A stretch of 64,000 bases of DNA from Aspidapion aeneum (Eukaryota > Arthropoda > Insecta > Coleoptera > Brentidae): positions 8,952,372-9,016,371 of the forward strand of contig OY755042.1 of NCBI GenBank assembly GCA_963576565.1. Direction: 5' to 3'. The translations under genes were made by a program, and so were the position numbers. Each line of letters starts with the position of its first letter. Within the stretch, counting starts at the first letter, position 1. This document shows positions 23,020-32,989 of this stretch, piece by piece. Below the pieces are notes generated by a model. That model ran no database searches, was not told the DNA's origin, and saw only the letters and a program-made list of their open reading frames with translations.

Positions 23020-23370
23020 TTTTTTATACGACTGCTAATAAAGAAAGAAAAATCAAATTTTAATTTAACTTGTTTTTATTTCCGACATTTTTACAACAAA
23101 ACTTTAAAAATTCAACAATTTTTTGACGTATCTAATCAACAAAACATACGAGCAGTGACGGTTGCTACGGAACTAAGCCAACTTATATTGATGGGTGACA
23201 ACAACAAAAATCACAATGACGGGAGACCCGTATGCAGAAATGACATAGGCGTGCGCAAAAATGACATAAGCGTGTGCAAAACGTTTTGCACACCGCGTGC
23301 GCAATATGCCATTTTCAGATCGTGTTCTCCGTGCGCAAAACCCCCTTTTACAAGAAAGTCGTATAAAAAA
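23020..23370. mobile_element. MITE with 14-bp terminal inverted repeats and internal GTGCGCAAAA repeats
   Basis: TTTTTTATACGACT (23020-23033) is exactly inverted at 23357-23370. Inside, GTGCGCAAAAATGACATA, GTGTGCAAAAC and GTGCGCAAAAC words lie at about 23250-23345, with inverted GTTTTGCACACC, so the right half can fold. Confidence 0.6.
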
Positions 23371-23480
23371 CTTATAACGTATCACCCTCTACCTATTGGG
23401 CAAATGTCAAATTAAATGTCAAACTCTGACCAAAGAGGAAAACATGCTATATCAGTGTATCAACTTCTTCTTAATTTTTC

Positions 23481-23603
23481 CCTTAACCGGCCCTCACACG
23501 ATCAAATTAGTATTTTTATATATCAGTTTATAATACTCGAAACCCAAAGACATTATATAAAAATACTGTCAGTAATACTGATCGTGTAAGTTTAAGTTAA
23601 TGG
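23481..23603. mobile_element. 123-bp palindromic MITE
   Basis: CACACGATCAAATTAGTATT (about 23494) is mirrored by an inverted copy ending GATCGTGTAAG at 23590, with outer TTAACC/TTAATGG similarity. Non-coding. Confidence 0.5.
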
Positions 23604-24135
23604 TTAAAAAAGTTTTTAAGAAATATAAAACTAAATCTAAACAATACATTACATTAAATTTTAAATGAAGTTGTCGACTAGAAACTCAATCTTCTTTGAT
23701 TTTAAATCACTGAAGTCGCATTATTGGCAATAAGGTCGGTTTACTTTTAAATAAATGTCCATTATTGGGTATCCAATTTCAGAAAGTTAATGGAAGGAGT
23801 TACGGTCGCCACAAATATACCTAAATTTTATTGACTATGAAATTTATGTCTAGAGCAATAAAAACCGATTACTTGGGAATTTAGGAAATAGAAGGCAGCA
23901 AAAACCTATGAAATATACAGGGTGACTCAAATGTGCGCGGCATTATTTTGGTGGCATAATACTTGCTTAAAAATAAGGTAAAAAGTTTCTACTAATATGG
24001 GTCGGAAAATGCTTCTTCAGGGAGCTTTAGAATCCTTTACAAATAATTTTTGAAAATTGTTGTAGGTATAGTCCTTGCCATAGGCAGTTACACTTTAGTG
24101 ACTTTGAAATGAAATAAACGGCTCTGCTTAAACTG
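23604..24135. other. Spacer with one solitary Tc1-like tip
   Basis: TACAGGGTGACTC begins at 23916, the same tip word as the full Tc1-like elements, with no inverted partner nearby. Nothing else is recognised. Confidence 0.35.
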
Positions 24136-24136
24136 T

Positions 24137-24292
24137 GTCTATCGCACGAGTCCTGTTGAGAGTCTTCTGCGTGAAGCGGGAGAACCGCCTGTAACTCTAA
24201 GAAGAATTTACCTTGGTCTTTTGTATGCAGCTAAAGCATTAAGTAATTACTCAAATACAATCAAACAAAACCTCAAGATTCAAGAAGAATAG
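24137..24292 (+). pseudogene. Jockey-like retrotransposon fragment (left arm of FB1)
   Basis: The frame from 24137 reads YRTSPVESLLREAGEPPV, then TLRRIYLGLLYAAKALS, and stops at TAG 24290-24292. This matches the conserved segment after the reverse transcriptase domain in Jockey-type elements (RTSP-ESL-EAGEPPL-LRR). An inverted, nearly identical copy occupies 25905-26061. Its outer flanks differ, so the fragment was captured before or during formation of the palindrome. The 3' side joins directly to a transposon terminal repeat (24293-24348). Confidence 0.8.
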
Positions 24293-24348
24293 TTCAAAAG
24301 TTATAATGAAAAAAAAAATTGGCCGGTTTTGTTTGGCCCACCCGGTAT
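24293..24348. repeat. Solitary terminus of the ACCGGGTGGGCC family (left arm of FB1)
   Basis: TTCAAAAGTTATAATG, then an A run, TTGGCCGG, then GGCCCACCCGGTAT. It matches the ends of the 48757-50231 element and of the half element at 34984-35402. An inverted copy is at about 25848-25904. Confidence 0.7.
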
Positions 24349-24891
24349 TTACTTTTTAATATATTTCTGGTTAGGAAATATGTTTATTTCGGCTCTGCTA
24401 CAGAATAGCGCCCTACAAAATAGCGCTGCTTCAAAATAGCGCTGCCACAAAATAGCGCTGCTACAAAATAGCGCTGCTACAAAATGGCCCTTACAAAATA
24501 GCGTGCATCAAAATAGCGCCTTACAAAATAGCGCTGCTACAGAATAGCGCCTTACAAAATAGCGCTGCTTCAAAATGGCGCTGCCACAAAATAGCGCTGC
24601 TACAAAATAGCGCTGCTACAAAATAGCGTGTATCAAAATAGCGCCAACAAAATAGCGCGCATCAAAATAGCGCTGCTACAAAATCGCGCCTTACAAAATA
24701 GCGCTGCTACAAAATCGCGTGCATCAAAATGGCGCTGCCTCAAAATAGCGCTGCTACAAAATAGCGCTGCTACAAAATAGCGCTGCTACAAAATAGCGCG
24801 CTTCAAAATAGCGCGTTTAAAAATAGCGCTGCTACAAAATAGCGCGCATCAAAATTGCGCTGCTTCAAAATAGCGTCTTATAACTTACCAC

Positions 24892-25505
24892 TCCCGGTAA
24901 CCTCATTCTAACATATATTATCAAAAAAAAAACTTCCCTGACTTTTCCCCGGATCCTAGAGGGTGTGAAACCAAACCGAACCGAACCGGCATCCTAGAGG
25001 TTGTGAAACCAAACCGAACTAAACCGATACTTCGATTCGGTTCAGTTCGGTTCAGTTTTGTTTCACACCCGCTATGATCCCGCGAAAGAAGTCAGGGAAG
25101 TTTTTTTTTTTTGAAAAAATATGTTAGAAAGAGATTCCTTAGTCAAACAGTTGCTGTTTTTAATAATGCTTTTTGAGCGCGTTTTTGATGCGCGCTATTC
25201 TCCCGGTAACATCATTCTAACATATGTTTTAAAAAAAAAAAAACTTCCCTGACTTTTTTCCGGGATCCTAGAGGGTGTGAAACCAAACCGAACCGAACCG
25301 GCATCCTAGAGGTTGTGAAACCAAACCGAACTAAACCGATACTTCGATTCGGTTCAGTTTTGTTTCACACCCGCTAGAATCCCGCGAAAGAAGACCGGGA
25401 AGTTTTTTTTTTTTAAATATGTTAGAAAGAGATCCCTTAGTCAAACAGTTGCTGTTTTTAATGATGCTTTTTGAACGCGTTTTTGACGCGCGCTATTTTG
25501 TAGCA
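24892..25505. repeat. FB1 core: two direct copies of a 308-bp palindromic unit
   Basis: Copies start at CCCGGTAAC (about 24894 and 25202). Each opens with TTCTAACATAT, an A run, ACTTCCCTGACTTTT and GGATCCTAGAGGGTGTGAAA. Each then has AACCG/TTCGG pentamers and closes with TTTCACACCCGCTA, GATCCCGCGAAAGAAG, TCAGGGAAG, a T run and ATGTTAGAA. Each copy is therefore itself an inverted repeat. A diverged single copy forms the core of FB2 (about 46340-46735). Confidence 0.75.
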
Positions 25506-25904
25506 GTGCTATTTTGGTGCGCGCTATTATGTAGCAGCGCTATTTTGTAAGGCGCTATTTCGATGCGCGCTATTTTGTATCAGCGCTATTTTGTAGCAGC
25601 GCTATTTTGTAGCAGCGCCATTTTGTAGCAGCGCTATTTTGTAAGGCGCTATTCTGTAGCAGCGCTATTTTGTAAGGCGCTATTTTGATGCACGCTATTT
25701 TGTAAGGGCCATTTTGTAGCAGCGCTATTTTGTAGCAGCGCTATTTTGTGGCAGCGCTATTTTGAAGCAGCGCTATTTTGTAGGGCGCTATTCTGTAGCA
25801 GAGCCGAAATAAACATATTTCCTAACCAGAAATATATTAAAAAGTAAATACCGGGTGGGCCAAACAAAACCGGCCAATTTTTTTTTTTCATTATAACTTT
25901 TGAA

Positions 25905-26061
25905 CTATTCTTCTTGAATCTTGAGGTTTTGTTTGATTGTATTTGAGTAATTACTTAATGCTTTAGCTGCATACAAAAGACCAAGGTAAATTCTTCTTAG
26001 AGTTACAGGCGGTTCTCCCGCTTCACGCAGAAGACTCTCAACAGGACTCGTGCGATAGACA
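25905..26061 (-). pseudogene. Jockey-like retrotransposon fragment (right arm of FB1)
   Basis: Inverted copy of the fragment at 24137-24292, reading the same RTSPVESL and GEPPV-TLRR strings on the minus strand. Beyond 26061 the two arms stop matching. Confidence 0.8.
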
Positions 26062-26380
26062 CCTAGGATAATACGCAGGCAGGAATTTTAAACAACAGTT
26101 AATAGGTGTAAAAGTGAAGAGGATGCCGAGGCATATGCTTCTATTTTCGGTCTTATTAAGCTTCTGTAAATAGCCATCAATATTCTATTTCCTATTTTGT
26201 TTACTTCTTAGCTTATTGCGATTTTGTTTAAAAATTGTAAAAATCTAGAGTTTTTTACGTAAAATTGGTACTCTTACTTCAACTCGATAGAGCTTATGCT
26301 TTACGAGAAAATGGACTTTGAACATTTTCTGACATAGGTATTTTTGTTAATGAAAATAAGTATGCATTACCATAGAAAAA

Positions 26381-26896
26381 TAAATGGATCCATGACGGAT
26401 CTGATACTTTCCTAGCTAGCTTTTTAGCACACTTCAAGTAAAGCCATGATATATCGGCCTTGAAAAGAGTTTTTCCTAAATATCTTAGAAACTAAAGCTC
26501 CAATAAAGTTTTTGGTTATAACACAAATTATTGAGCAAAATGTAGCCTACTATATTCCGACAACCGCATATTGATGCGATATACCGTTAAAAAGTTGGAA
26601 TTTTTTTAATTTTTCTTTAGAATTAATGGATTTTAACCAAAATCTAATCAGCTCGTTAGAGTGTCGAACACTATTTTACCTGACAATTGTATGAAAATTA
26701 GTTTAGCGGTTTTGCAGCTATTGTGTTACCCACAGACATACACACAAACCCACATACACCTACACACACAAACACATACACACACAAAGACCGACGTCAC
26801 GACGATATTGCTAAGATATGTCAAAATACACAGAAATAACACATTTTCGACGTTATCTAAAAAAAAAAATTCGTCGAAAGTAATACCTTCTCTATG
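26381..26896. repeat. Dispersed repeat family D, copy 2 (inverted)
   Basis: It runs in reverse order relative to the 9.2- and 36.1-kb copies, from CATGACGGATCTGATAC to TCGTCGAAAGTAATACCTTC. A CA-rich simple repeat (26737-26790) replaces the TCTG/TGTA tract seen elsewhere. Frames in it are chance translations of CA/TG repeats. Confidence 0.75.
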
Positions 26897-27002
26897 ATTA
26901 AATATGAACATTAAACTCCTCGAATTCTTTGTAATATGTCCCAATTTACTTTTTTAGCCAAAAAGCATTACACAACGTTCAGGACTAAATTTTGAAAATA
27001 AC

Positions 27003-27048
27003 ACTTTGGCCCACTTGTAGTCAGGAATGACGAAATGTGGGCCAAAGT
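27003..27048. repeat. 46-bp palindrome
   Basis: ACTTTGGCCCACTT (27003) is mirrored by AAATGTGGGCCAAAGT (ending 27048). It is small, near-perfect and may be a MITE remnant. The surrounding 26897-27450 has no gene. Confidence 0.5.
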
Positions 27049-27838
27049 AAAATTTCTTGTCCATGACTCCGTCACTCCTCCGTTTATTTGGGATAATAAA
27101 AAAAAATTACATAAAAAGTTTAAGAAAAGTTAAATTTAAGCCCTCTAGTTTATGCTAAGATAGTTTCCTTTTTAAATATTTACTTTATAAAGAAGTTTAA
27201 GAAAAAATAATATATAGACAGTGAGTTCTCTTAATTTAGGAGAAAACACATACGACAGGGTTGAGCTTTTACTAGTTTCACAGCAAACATGTTTTAAGAG
27301 CAGCCGTTTTATATTTTATAGACGTTGTTGCCAAATGATTAGGGAAATCAGGCAGTTTTAAATAGAATTTTTCATATTGGCAAAAACATCAAAACTGACA
27401 AAATGTGGGTCAGTGATGAGAATTAGGACAAGTACCTTACATACTTAATAGTTGAGATACCTATGGTATCTCGTGGGATAGTTGTGTGAAAGATTTATTA
27501 AACACACAATTTTAAATCATTGGGTATTTGCCTTCAATTTCATTAGGGCCGGTGTGACGTCATAAATCTTAGATGGCGGCTTTTTCATAACTTTTGCAAA
27601 ATTAGCTTCAAAGAAAAACTGTTATTACGCATTGTGTATACAATAGAACAAAACAATATATCTTTGTTAGTTTAATCTTGGATTAATGATATCACACAGG
27701 TCCCCTATTTAAATTTGTGGCAAATACTCAGCGACCTAATATTGACTGATACATCAGCAATCGAACCAAAAACATTCATTAAATTTTTTTGTTTAAAACT
27801 TTCTTGCACATTCTTGATTTTTTATAAATTTTTTAGTA

Positions 27839-30159
27839 TACAGGGTGTTAATAAAGTATGTAGCCAAACTTCAGGGGGCGATTCCTGGAGTCATTTTAGG
27901 AAGAAAAGTTCAAATAAGCATAGGTCCGAAAATGCATATCTAGCAAGATACAGGGTGTTAAACTTTGAAAAAAAATGTTTTTTGTAAATATCTTCAACAT
28001 CTTTCGCTTGATTTCATTGAAAATTGGCAGAGATATTTCTAGTATAAAGGGCCTACTTTGGTTCCAAAGAAGTTGCAATTAGCAAGTCCAGTGGCGTACC
28101 AGGGATGACCTTAGCAAATACTTTGTTAAAAAAGTGTATGCCAATGACTTTTTTGACATTTTTGTATTTTTGGCGTATTGTCCAACTAAAAATACATCTT
28201 TTATGTCTTTTGTCCTATTTTTATTACTTGCTCGGTTTTCCAGATAAAAAAATAAAAAGCATTTTTTTTGGAAAAAATATTTTACGGTTAAAAAAAAATA
28301 CTAATTCATTTCTGGGTAATTTTTGTTTACAAAATTTAGGGGAAATTGTGAACTAGTATTTTGTTAAGGTGCAAAAGTCCACATTAAAATAAATTTATTA
28401 AGTCCAGCGGCGTCTAGGTGCACACCTTAACCAATAATAATAAAAATTAATTGTACGGCAGTAATTTTTTTGCCATTCTTATAAGTTTTCAAACAGCACA
28501 ACTAAAAATACGACTTTTTAGAAAAAATGGAATGTCGTGGAATGAAAGAAAAACAAAACTATCAAAATTTGATAAGTCCCATGGTAACAATCAACAATAT
28601 CGAAAATTTGACAAAGTCCCATTACAACGATAAACAATATCGTATAAGTACGTTTCATAAACAATATCGTATAAGTACGTTTTCAAGCAAGAGAGGCAAG
28701 AAGTATTTATGGAGAGAGACATCCCAGTCGAATTTTACCACACAGACAAACATTATGCGAGTCAGGTGAGTTTGAGAGGAGGGATGCTGTAGGGAGGCCT
28801 GCAGTACTTAGAACGGTGGAGCAAGAAGAAGAGGTATTGCATGAAATTGAACAAAATCCTGGTACAAGTACGAGAAAAATTGCACGTCAATTAGACATAA
28901 ATCACGTAACTGTATGGCAAATTTTACGAGATTACCAGCTGTACCCTTACCATCTACAGCGTGTTCAAGCTCTGCTACCTACTGGTTTCCCCCAGCGTTT
29001 AAACTATTGCACTTGGTTTCTCCAACAACAAGAGGCATCTCCCAGGTTTTTAAGTAAAATATTATTTACGGATGAAGCTTGTTTTTCAAGAAATGCGATT
29101 ATGAACTTTCATAACAATCATGTCTGGTGTGACGAAAACCCTCATGCAGTAATTGAAGATAATTTTCAACAAAAGTTCTCAGTCCTAAATGTGTGGGTTG
29201 GTATTTTAAATGACAACCTTATCGGGCCCTATTTTTTGCCAATGCGATTAAATGGTGACCACTACCGTTTTTTTTTGGAATTTGAGCTACCAGAGCTTTT
29301 AGAAAATGTCCCTTTGGCAGTAAGAGCAGGAATGTGGTTCATGCATGCGGGGCACCGCCTCATTTTAGCATTGTCGCACGTCAGTTTTTGAATGAACATT
29401 ACGAAGGACATTGGATTGGTCGAGCGGGTCCACAGTCATGGCCACCAAGATCACCAGACCTAAATCCCTTAGATTTTTTCCTCTGGGGACATTTAAAATC
29501 TTTGGTTTACCAAACTCCACTCAACAATGAGGAAGAATTAAGACAAAGGATAGTTAATTCTTGTGATCAAATAAGGCAAACACCGGGAATATTTCAGCGT
29601 GTTCGACAATCAATGGTAAGAAGACTTCATTCTTTTATTGAAGTAAATGGAGGACACTTTCAGCAACTTCTGTAGTATAACCTGTTTGATTATGAATTGT
29701 AAATGCTTCCTCAAATTCTAAATAAAAAGTTTAGAGAAATCACTTTTAAAGGAGTGTTATACCACCGTAAAATTTGTCTTGTAATAAAATGCTTTTTATT
29801 TTTTATCTCGAAAACAGAGCAAGTAGTAAAAAAAATACAAGAGACCTAAAAGATGTACTTTGAATTGGACAATACAAAAAAAGTACAAAAATGTCAAAAA
29901 AGTCATTGGCGTACACTTTTTTTAAACAAAGTGTTTGCTAAGGGCATCCCTGGTACGCCACTGGACTTGCTAATTGCAACTTCTTTAGAGCCAAAGTAGG
30001 CCCTTTATCTATTTAAACAATTTTTATTTTCAAAGTTTAACACCCTGTATCTTGCTGGATATGCATTTTCGGACCTATGCTTATTTGAACTTTTCTTCCT
30101 AAAATGACTCCAGGAATCGCCCCCTGAAGTTTGGCTACATACTTTATTAACACCCTGTA
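27839..30159 (+). mobile_element. Complete Tc1/mariner-superfamily transposon, about 400-450-bp inverted repeats, TA target
   Basis: It starts TACAGGGTGTTAATAAAG (27839) and ends with the inverse (30159), with a flanking TA on each side. The left terminal repeat runs to about 28288 and the right starts at about 29764; the right one lacks about 60-80 bp of the left. The tip word recurs inside each repeat (27950 and, inverted, 30034-30050). Its 2,321-bp length and single central transposase are normal for the group. The repeats are similar enough to suggest moderate age. Confidence 0.9.
28709..29675 (+). pseudogene. Tc1/mariner-superfamily transposase with a frameshift at the second catalytic Asp codon
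   Basis: The main frame runs in from about 28740, upstream of the GTG at 28816, with GEFERRDAVGRPAVLRT, then PGTSTRKIARQLDINHVTVW, a helix-turn-helix. LFTDEACF (first Asp, about 29070) and LNVWVGILNDNLIGPYFLP follow. At 29347-29348 the reading frame slips. Before it the protein reads MWFMH; in the next frame it continues GAPPHFSIVARQFLN. Family members have HDGAPPHF here, so one base of the Asp codon itself appears lost. The C-terminal frame keeps WPPRSPDLNPLDFFLWGHLK and ends at 29673-29675. Counting by the mariner alignment gives 41 residues between the second and third acidic positions, like DD41D families. The extreme N-terminus is in another frame (ATG 28709). Apart from the slip the gene is nearly intact. 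Confidence 0.9.
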
Positions 30160-30485
30160 TAAAGAAATAACAATATTTTTTTTAGTGCGTGATATATAAA
30201 GCTTATTAAAACGACAGTTTAATTGCTGCTCTATTGTGAACAAATCGTAACCAATACAGTTTTTCTGTAAAGTTTTGTGGCAAAAGTTAAAAGTAATAGT
30301 TTGAGAAAAAACATGGAAAAAATCGCAATCTTGGATTTATGAAGTCTCACAGGTGATCTTGTACAAATTTAAATCGAATACCCAGTGCCTTAAAACAGTG
30401 TGATTTATTAACCTTAAACCTTCCACAACTATCCTGCGGGACACGAACTATAAATCGACTTTTATCAACACAACTGTATCTCAAC

Positions 30486-31536
30486 TTGATGCTAGTTTGC
30501 TAGTATGTTTGTTTCATTGGAGAAACTTCCCATGTAACGCGTATTCTAAAATTTTGACAGATAATATCTTAAAAACGAAACATAGATAATTAGTTAAAGT
30601 TGAAATTTTTCCTCATACTATAATAGACAAAATTTTTATTAAATTCGCTGTAGTTGTGTAGTTCTTCATGTACAAGTGCGAAAGTTAAGGTATACAGTCC
30701 CCTACGCTTTTGCCAGCCAGCTTTTGATTGGATGTACGCCGTTAGCTTGCTCTGCCTTTCACATTTAGATCATATACCTTCATATACTTTGTCTCACGCA
30801 CTTGTGATATTTGAAATAAAAAATTTGATTTTTAACAGCTTGTATAACTTCAAGATAACTTTATAAACTCTAAAAGTATAACTTACTAATTTCTATCGTT
30901 CGTATATACTTTAAGCTTCACGAAAATTTGATATTATTCTTCCATACTGGAAAGTAAGTCAACTTTTTCACAAGACTTACAAAGTAAAATCTCCTAACAT
31001 AAGAAAAAAATATTTTGGCAAACCTCTTTTTCACAAGGGACTCGACCCACTTCGCGAGTTTCTAATGGGGGATCATATCAGGAACGAGACATTATATGTA
31101 TATACCTAACATAATAGAATATGTATAAGCCAAATAAATAGTAGTTTTATTTTTAATTAAATAATAAAAACAGTTAGTTTATTACATTTACTTCAAAGCA
31201 ATTTTGTTTTTCTTGTATAATATTACCAGGAAGCTTGGAAAAATTATCTTCAAGGTTTTTCACGATCTAATAAAACCAGCAGATGTTACAAGTGTAACGG
31301 GGTAGGTAAAAACGTCAAAAACAGGCCAGGGTAGCTTGCAGATTTTTGTATATTTGAACAACTAAAATGTAACAAAACAACCGGTTTTAGGAGAAGTAAT
31401 GCCCTATCATAACAAAAACGAAAATAGCAAAATAGGTGACAGAGAAAACCCTAAATATAATTAAATCTAAAGGGTACATACCTAAAATGTAACACCGGTA
31501 TAAATCCTTCACAAAAAACAGTATTTTTCGGTGTGT
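30486..31536. other. Unassigned AT-rich spacer
   Basis: No gene or clear repeat seen. The 70-codon frame at 30654 has no recognisable feature. Confidence 0.3.
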
Positions 31537-31579
31537 ACTGCTAGTGTACACAAATGCACCATTTGTGTACACTAGCAGT
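31537..31579. repeat. Perfect 20-bp-arm hairpin
   Basis: ACTGCTAGTGTACACAAATG, a 3-base CAC loop, then the exact inverse. It contains two GTGTACAC-type words. Mutation-free arms in decayed surroundings suggest either recent origin or correction. Confidence 0.7.
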
Positions 31580-31960
31580 TGTCAATATATTATTAACAAA
31601 GTGACCACCTGATTCGAAATACGCGGCTGCGAGAAAAAAACCAAGATAAGAAAAAACGCTACAAAAAGAAATATCTACTTCCTTTTATCCACATGATAAT
31701 TTTCGTTACACAAGTTAACCATTTTCTATTTTTTAGAACTTGTAACGGCCAATTTCTTTAGCGCCGGTGCACACACGCGTTTTTCTGTAGCGCGGTGTCG
31801 CAGCGGTACCGCTATTTCGGTCCGTGATACTATGAAATAAATAAGTTGAGCGGCAACATCACAGCGACGCGCGTTCGTTTTGCGTGCATTGAATTCTTCG
31901 CCGCCACTCCCCCCGGGAACGCAGCGACAACGCACATCCCATCCAAATGCGGCTATCAGT

Positions 31961-32833
31961 TAGGAGGGATGGCCGGAGCAGTAAATTTGCCGGAACAGGT
32001 CTGACCTGTTCCGATATTTATTATGACCTGTTCCGAAACATCTGCTCCTGCTCCAAACTGTTCCGGACTTTTCAAGGGAAATAAATTGCAACTATTCCGC
32101 ATTTTATGAAAGGAACAATTTGTTCCTGCAAGGCAGGAACAGATGTGCTGCATGAAATCTAACTATGCGTGTGCTCTGTTATTGGTGTTACAAGGTATAT
32201 AAATGAGGTACAGGGTGTTAACCGCTATATCTGGTTGTCGCTTATAACAATTTTATTTTTTTAAATAGAAAAAGAAATGCAATTTTTACAAAAGGCTTAA
32301 CTTTTTGCTGTTTTCCTTATTTCACGTAAATTTTATTGGATTAAAGGTTTTTTATATTCAATTTCAAATATTTTTATTGTTTCCTACTTCCTTGCTTTGC
32401 TTTGAACGAAAGAAAACCCGGCAACAAACGCCACTGTTAAAGATAATCTGCCGTACGTCACACCGCACCCCGCCAACCCTAGCACCATGCGTGTTGTCTA
32501 TCTATCAGCAATTTCTACGAGTTGCCCCAGTGCGCACTAAGTGTATCTCTGTCGTTTTTCAAAACAATAATTTAGAAAAGGACGAAGATACACCCAGTGT
32601 GTTTCTCATAAAGGTTACGTAGCGAGCCTAAAAAAGATGCAGCTAGCTGAAGTGAAGACTCGGAACAGGCGTAAAAGCAAGTTGTTTCTGTTATGTTCTG
32701 GCTCTCTCGAAGTTTCCTTGTCACTTCTGCTCCGGCGGAACAACTTGTTCCGGAAATTCATACCTGTTCCGACTTGCTCCGGGCACAGACCTGTTCCGAA
32801 AAGAACAGGTACTGCTCCGGAGTGCCATCCCTA
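31961..32833. mobile_element. hAT-like non-autonomous transposon with exact 8-bp duplication
   Basis: CTATCAGT flanks both sides (31953-31960 and 32834-32841). Ends are TAGGAGGGATGGCCGGAGCA and, inverted, TAGGGATGGCACTCCGGAGCAG-like sequence. Subterminal CTGTTCCG/CGGAACAG words are repeated many times in both orientations (31990-32130 and 32740-32820), as expected of hAT transposase-binding motifs. The 105-codon frame at 32305 has no recognisable domain. It is 873 bp long. Confidence 0.85.
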
Positions 32834-32989
32834 CTATCAGTACATTGTTAGTAATAGAATCGTACACACGTGTGGTTTGTTGTCACCGCAAAAAAGCGAC
32901 ATGACCTGCAATTTGGAGGAAACGCAAAAATTGCACGTTTTTTCTGAACAACAACATCCATCTTTCAGAATGCGTACAAGCCTACCGTC

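Larger units (their letters stand above)
24136..26061. mobile_element. Foldback element FB1: inverted arms of a 15-16-bp tandem repeat around a duplicated core
   Basis: This is a 1,926-bp inverted structure. Outer ends TGTCTATCGCACGAGTCC (24136) and its inverted copy (ending 26061) begin arms that contain, in order, a reverse-transcriptase fragment, a solitary transposon tip (ACCCGGTAT) and a long array. The array is built on AAAATAGCGCTGCTAC and variants (AAAATAGCGCC, AAAATAGCGCGCATC), about 30 units at 24400-24884 and about 20 in inverse orientation at about 25488-25800. Between them lie two direct copies of a core of about 308 bp. It encodes nothing intact. The architecture resembles Drosophila foldback (FB) transposons; homology to them is not claimed. 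Confidence 0.8.
27451..30485. mobile_element. Older inverted-repeat element interrupted by a Tc1-like transposon
   Basis: Left flank words GTTGAGATAC, GGATAGTTGTG, CATTGGGTATT, CTTCATAAATC-like and AAAACTGTTATTA (27451-27640) recur inverted in the right flank (30240-30485). Subtracting the 2.32-kb insertion leaves about 700 bp, a typical non-autonomous size. Divergence is high, so the element predates the insertion. No target duplication was fixed. Confidence 0.5.

Noticed and set aside
24400..25800. Regularly spaced short repeats that could suggest a CRISPR array
   Set aside because: Units are contiguous with no unique spacers, the array is mirrored, and the DNA is eukaryotic.
26661..26944. 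Thr/His-rich and Cys/Val-rich frames on both strands
   Set aside because: They come from the CA/TG simple repeat in family D copy 2.
27715..28356. Three open frames at the left end of the Tc1-like element
   Set aside because: They lie in the terminal inverted repeat, which is non-coding in this group, and have no counterpart in the right repeat.
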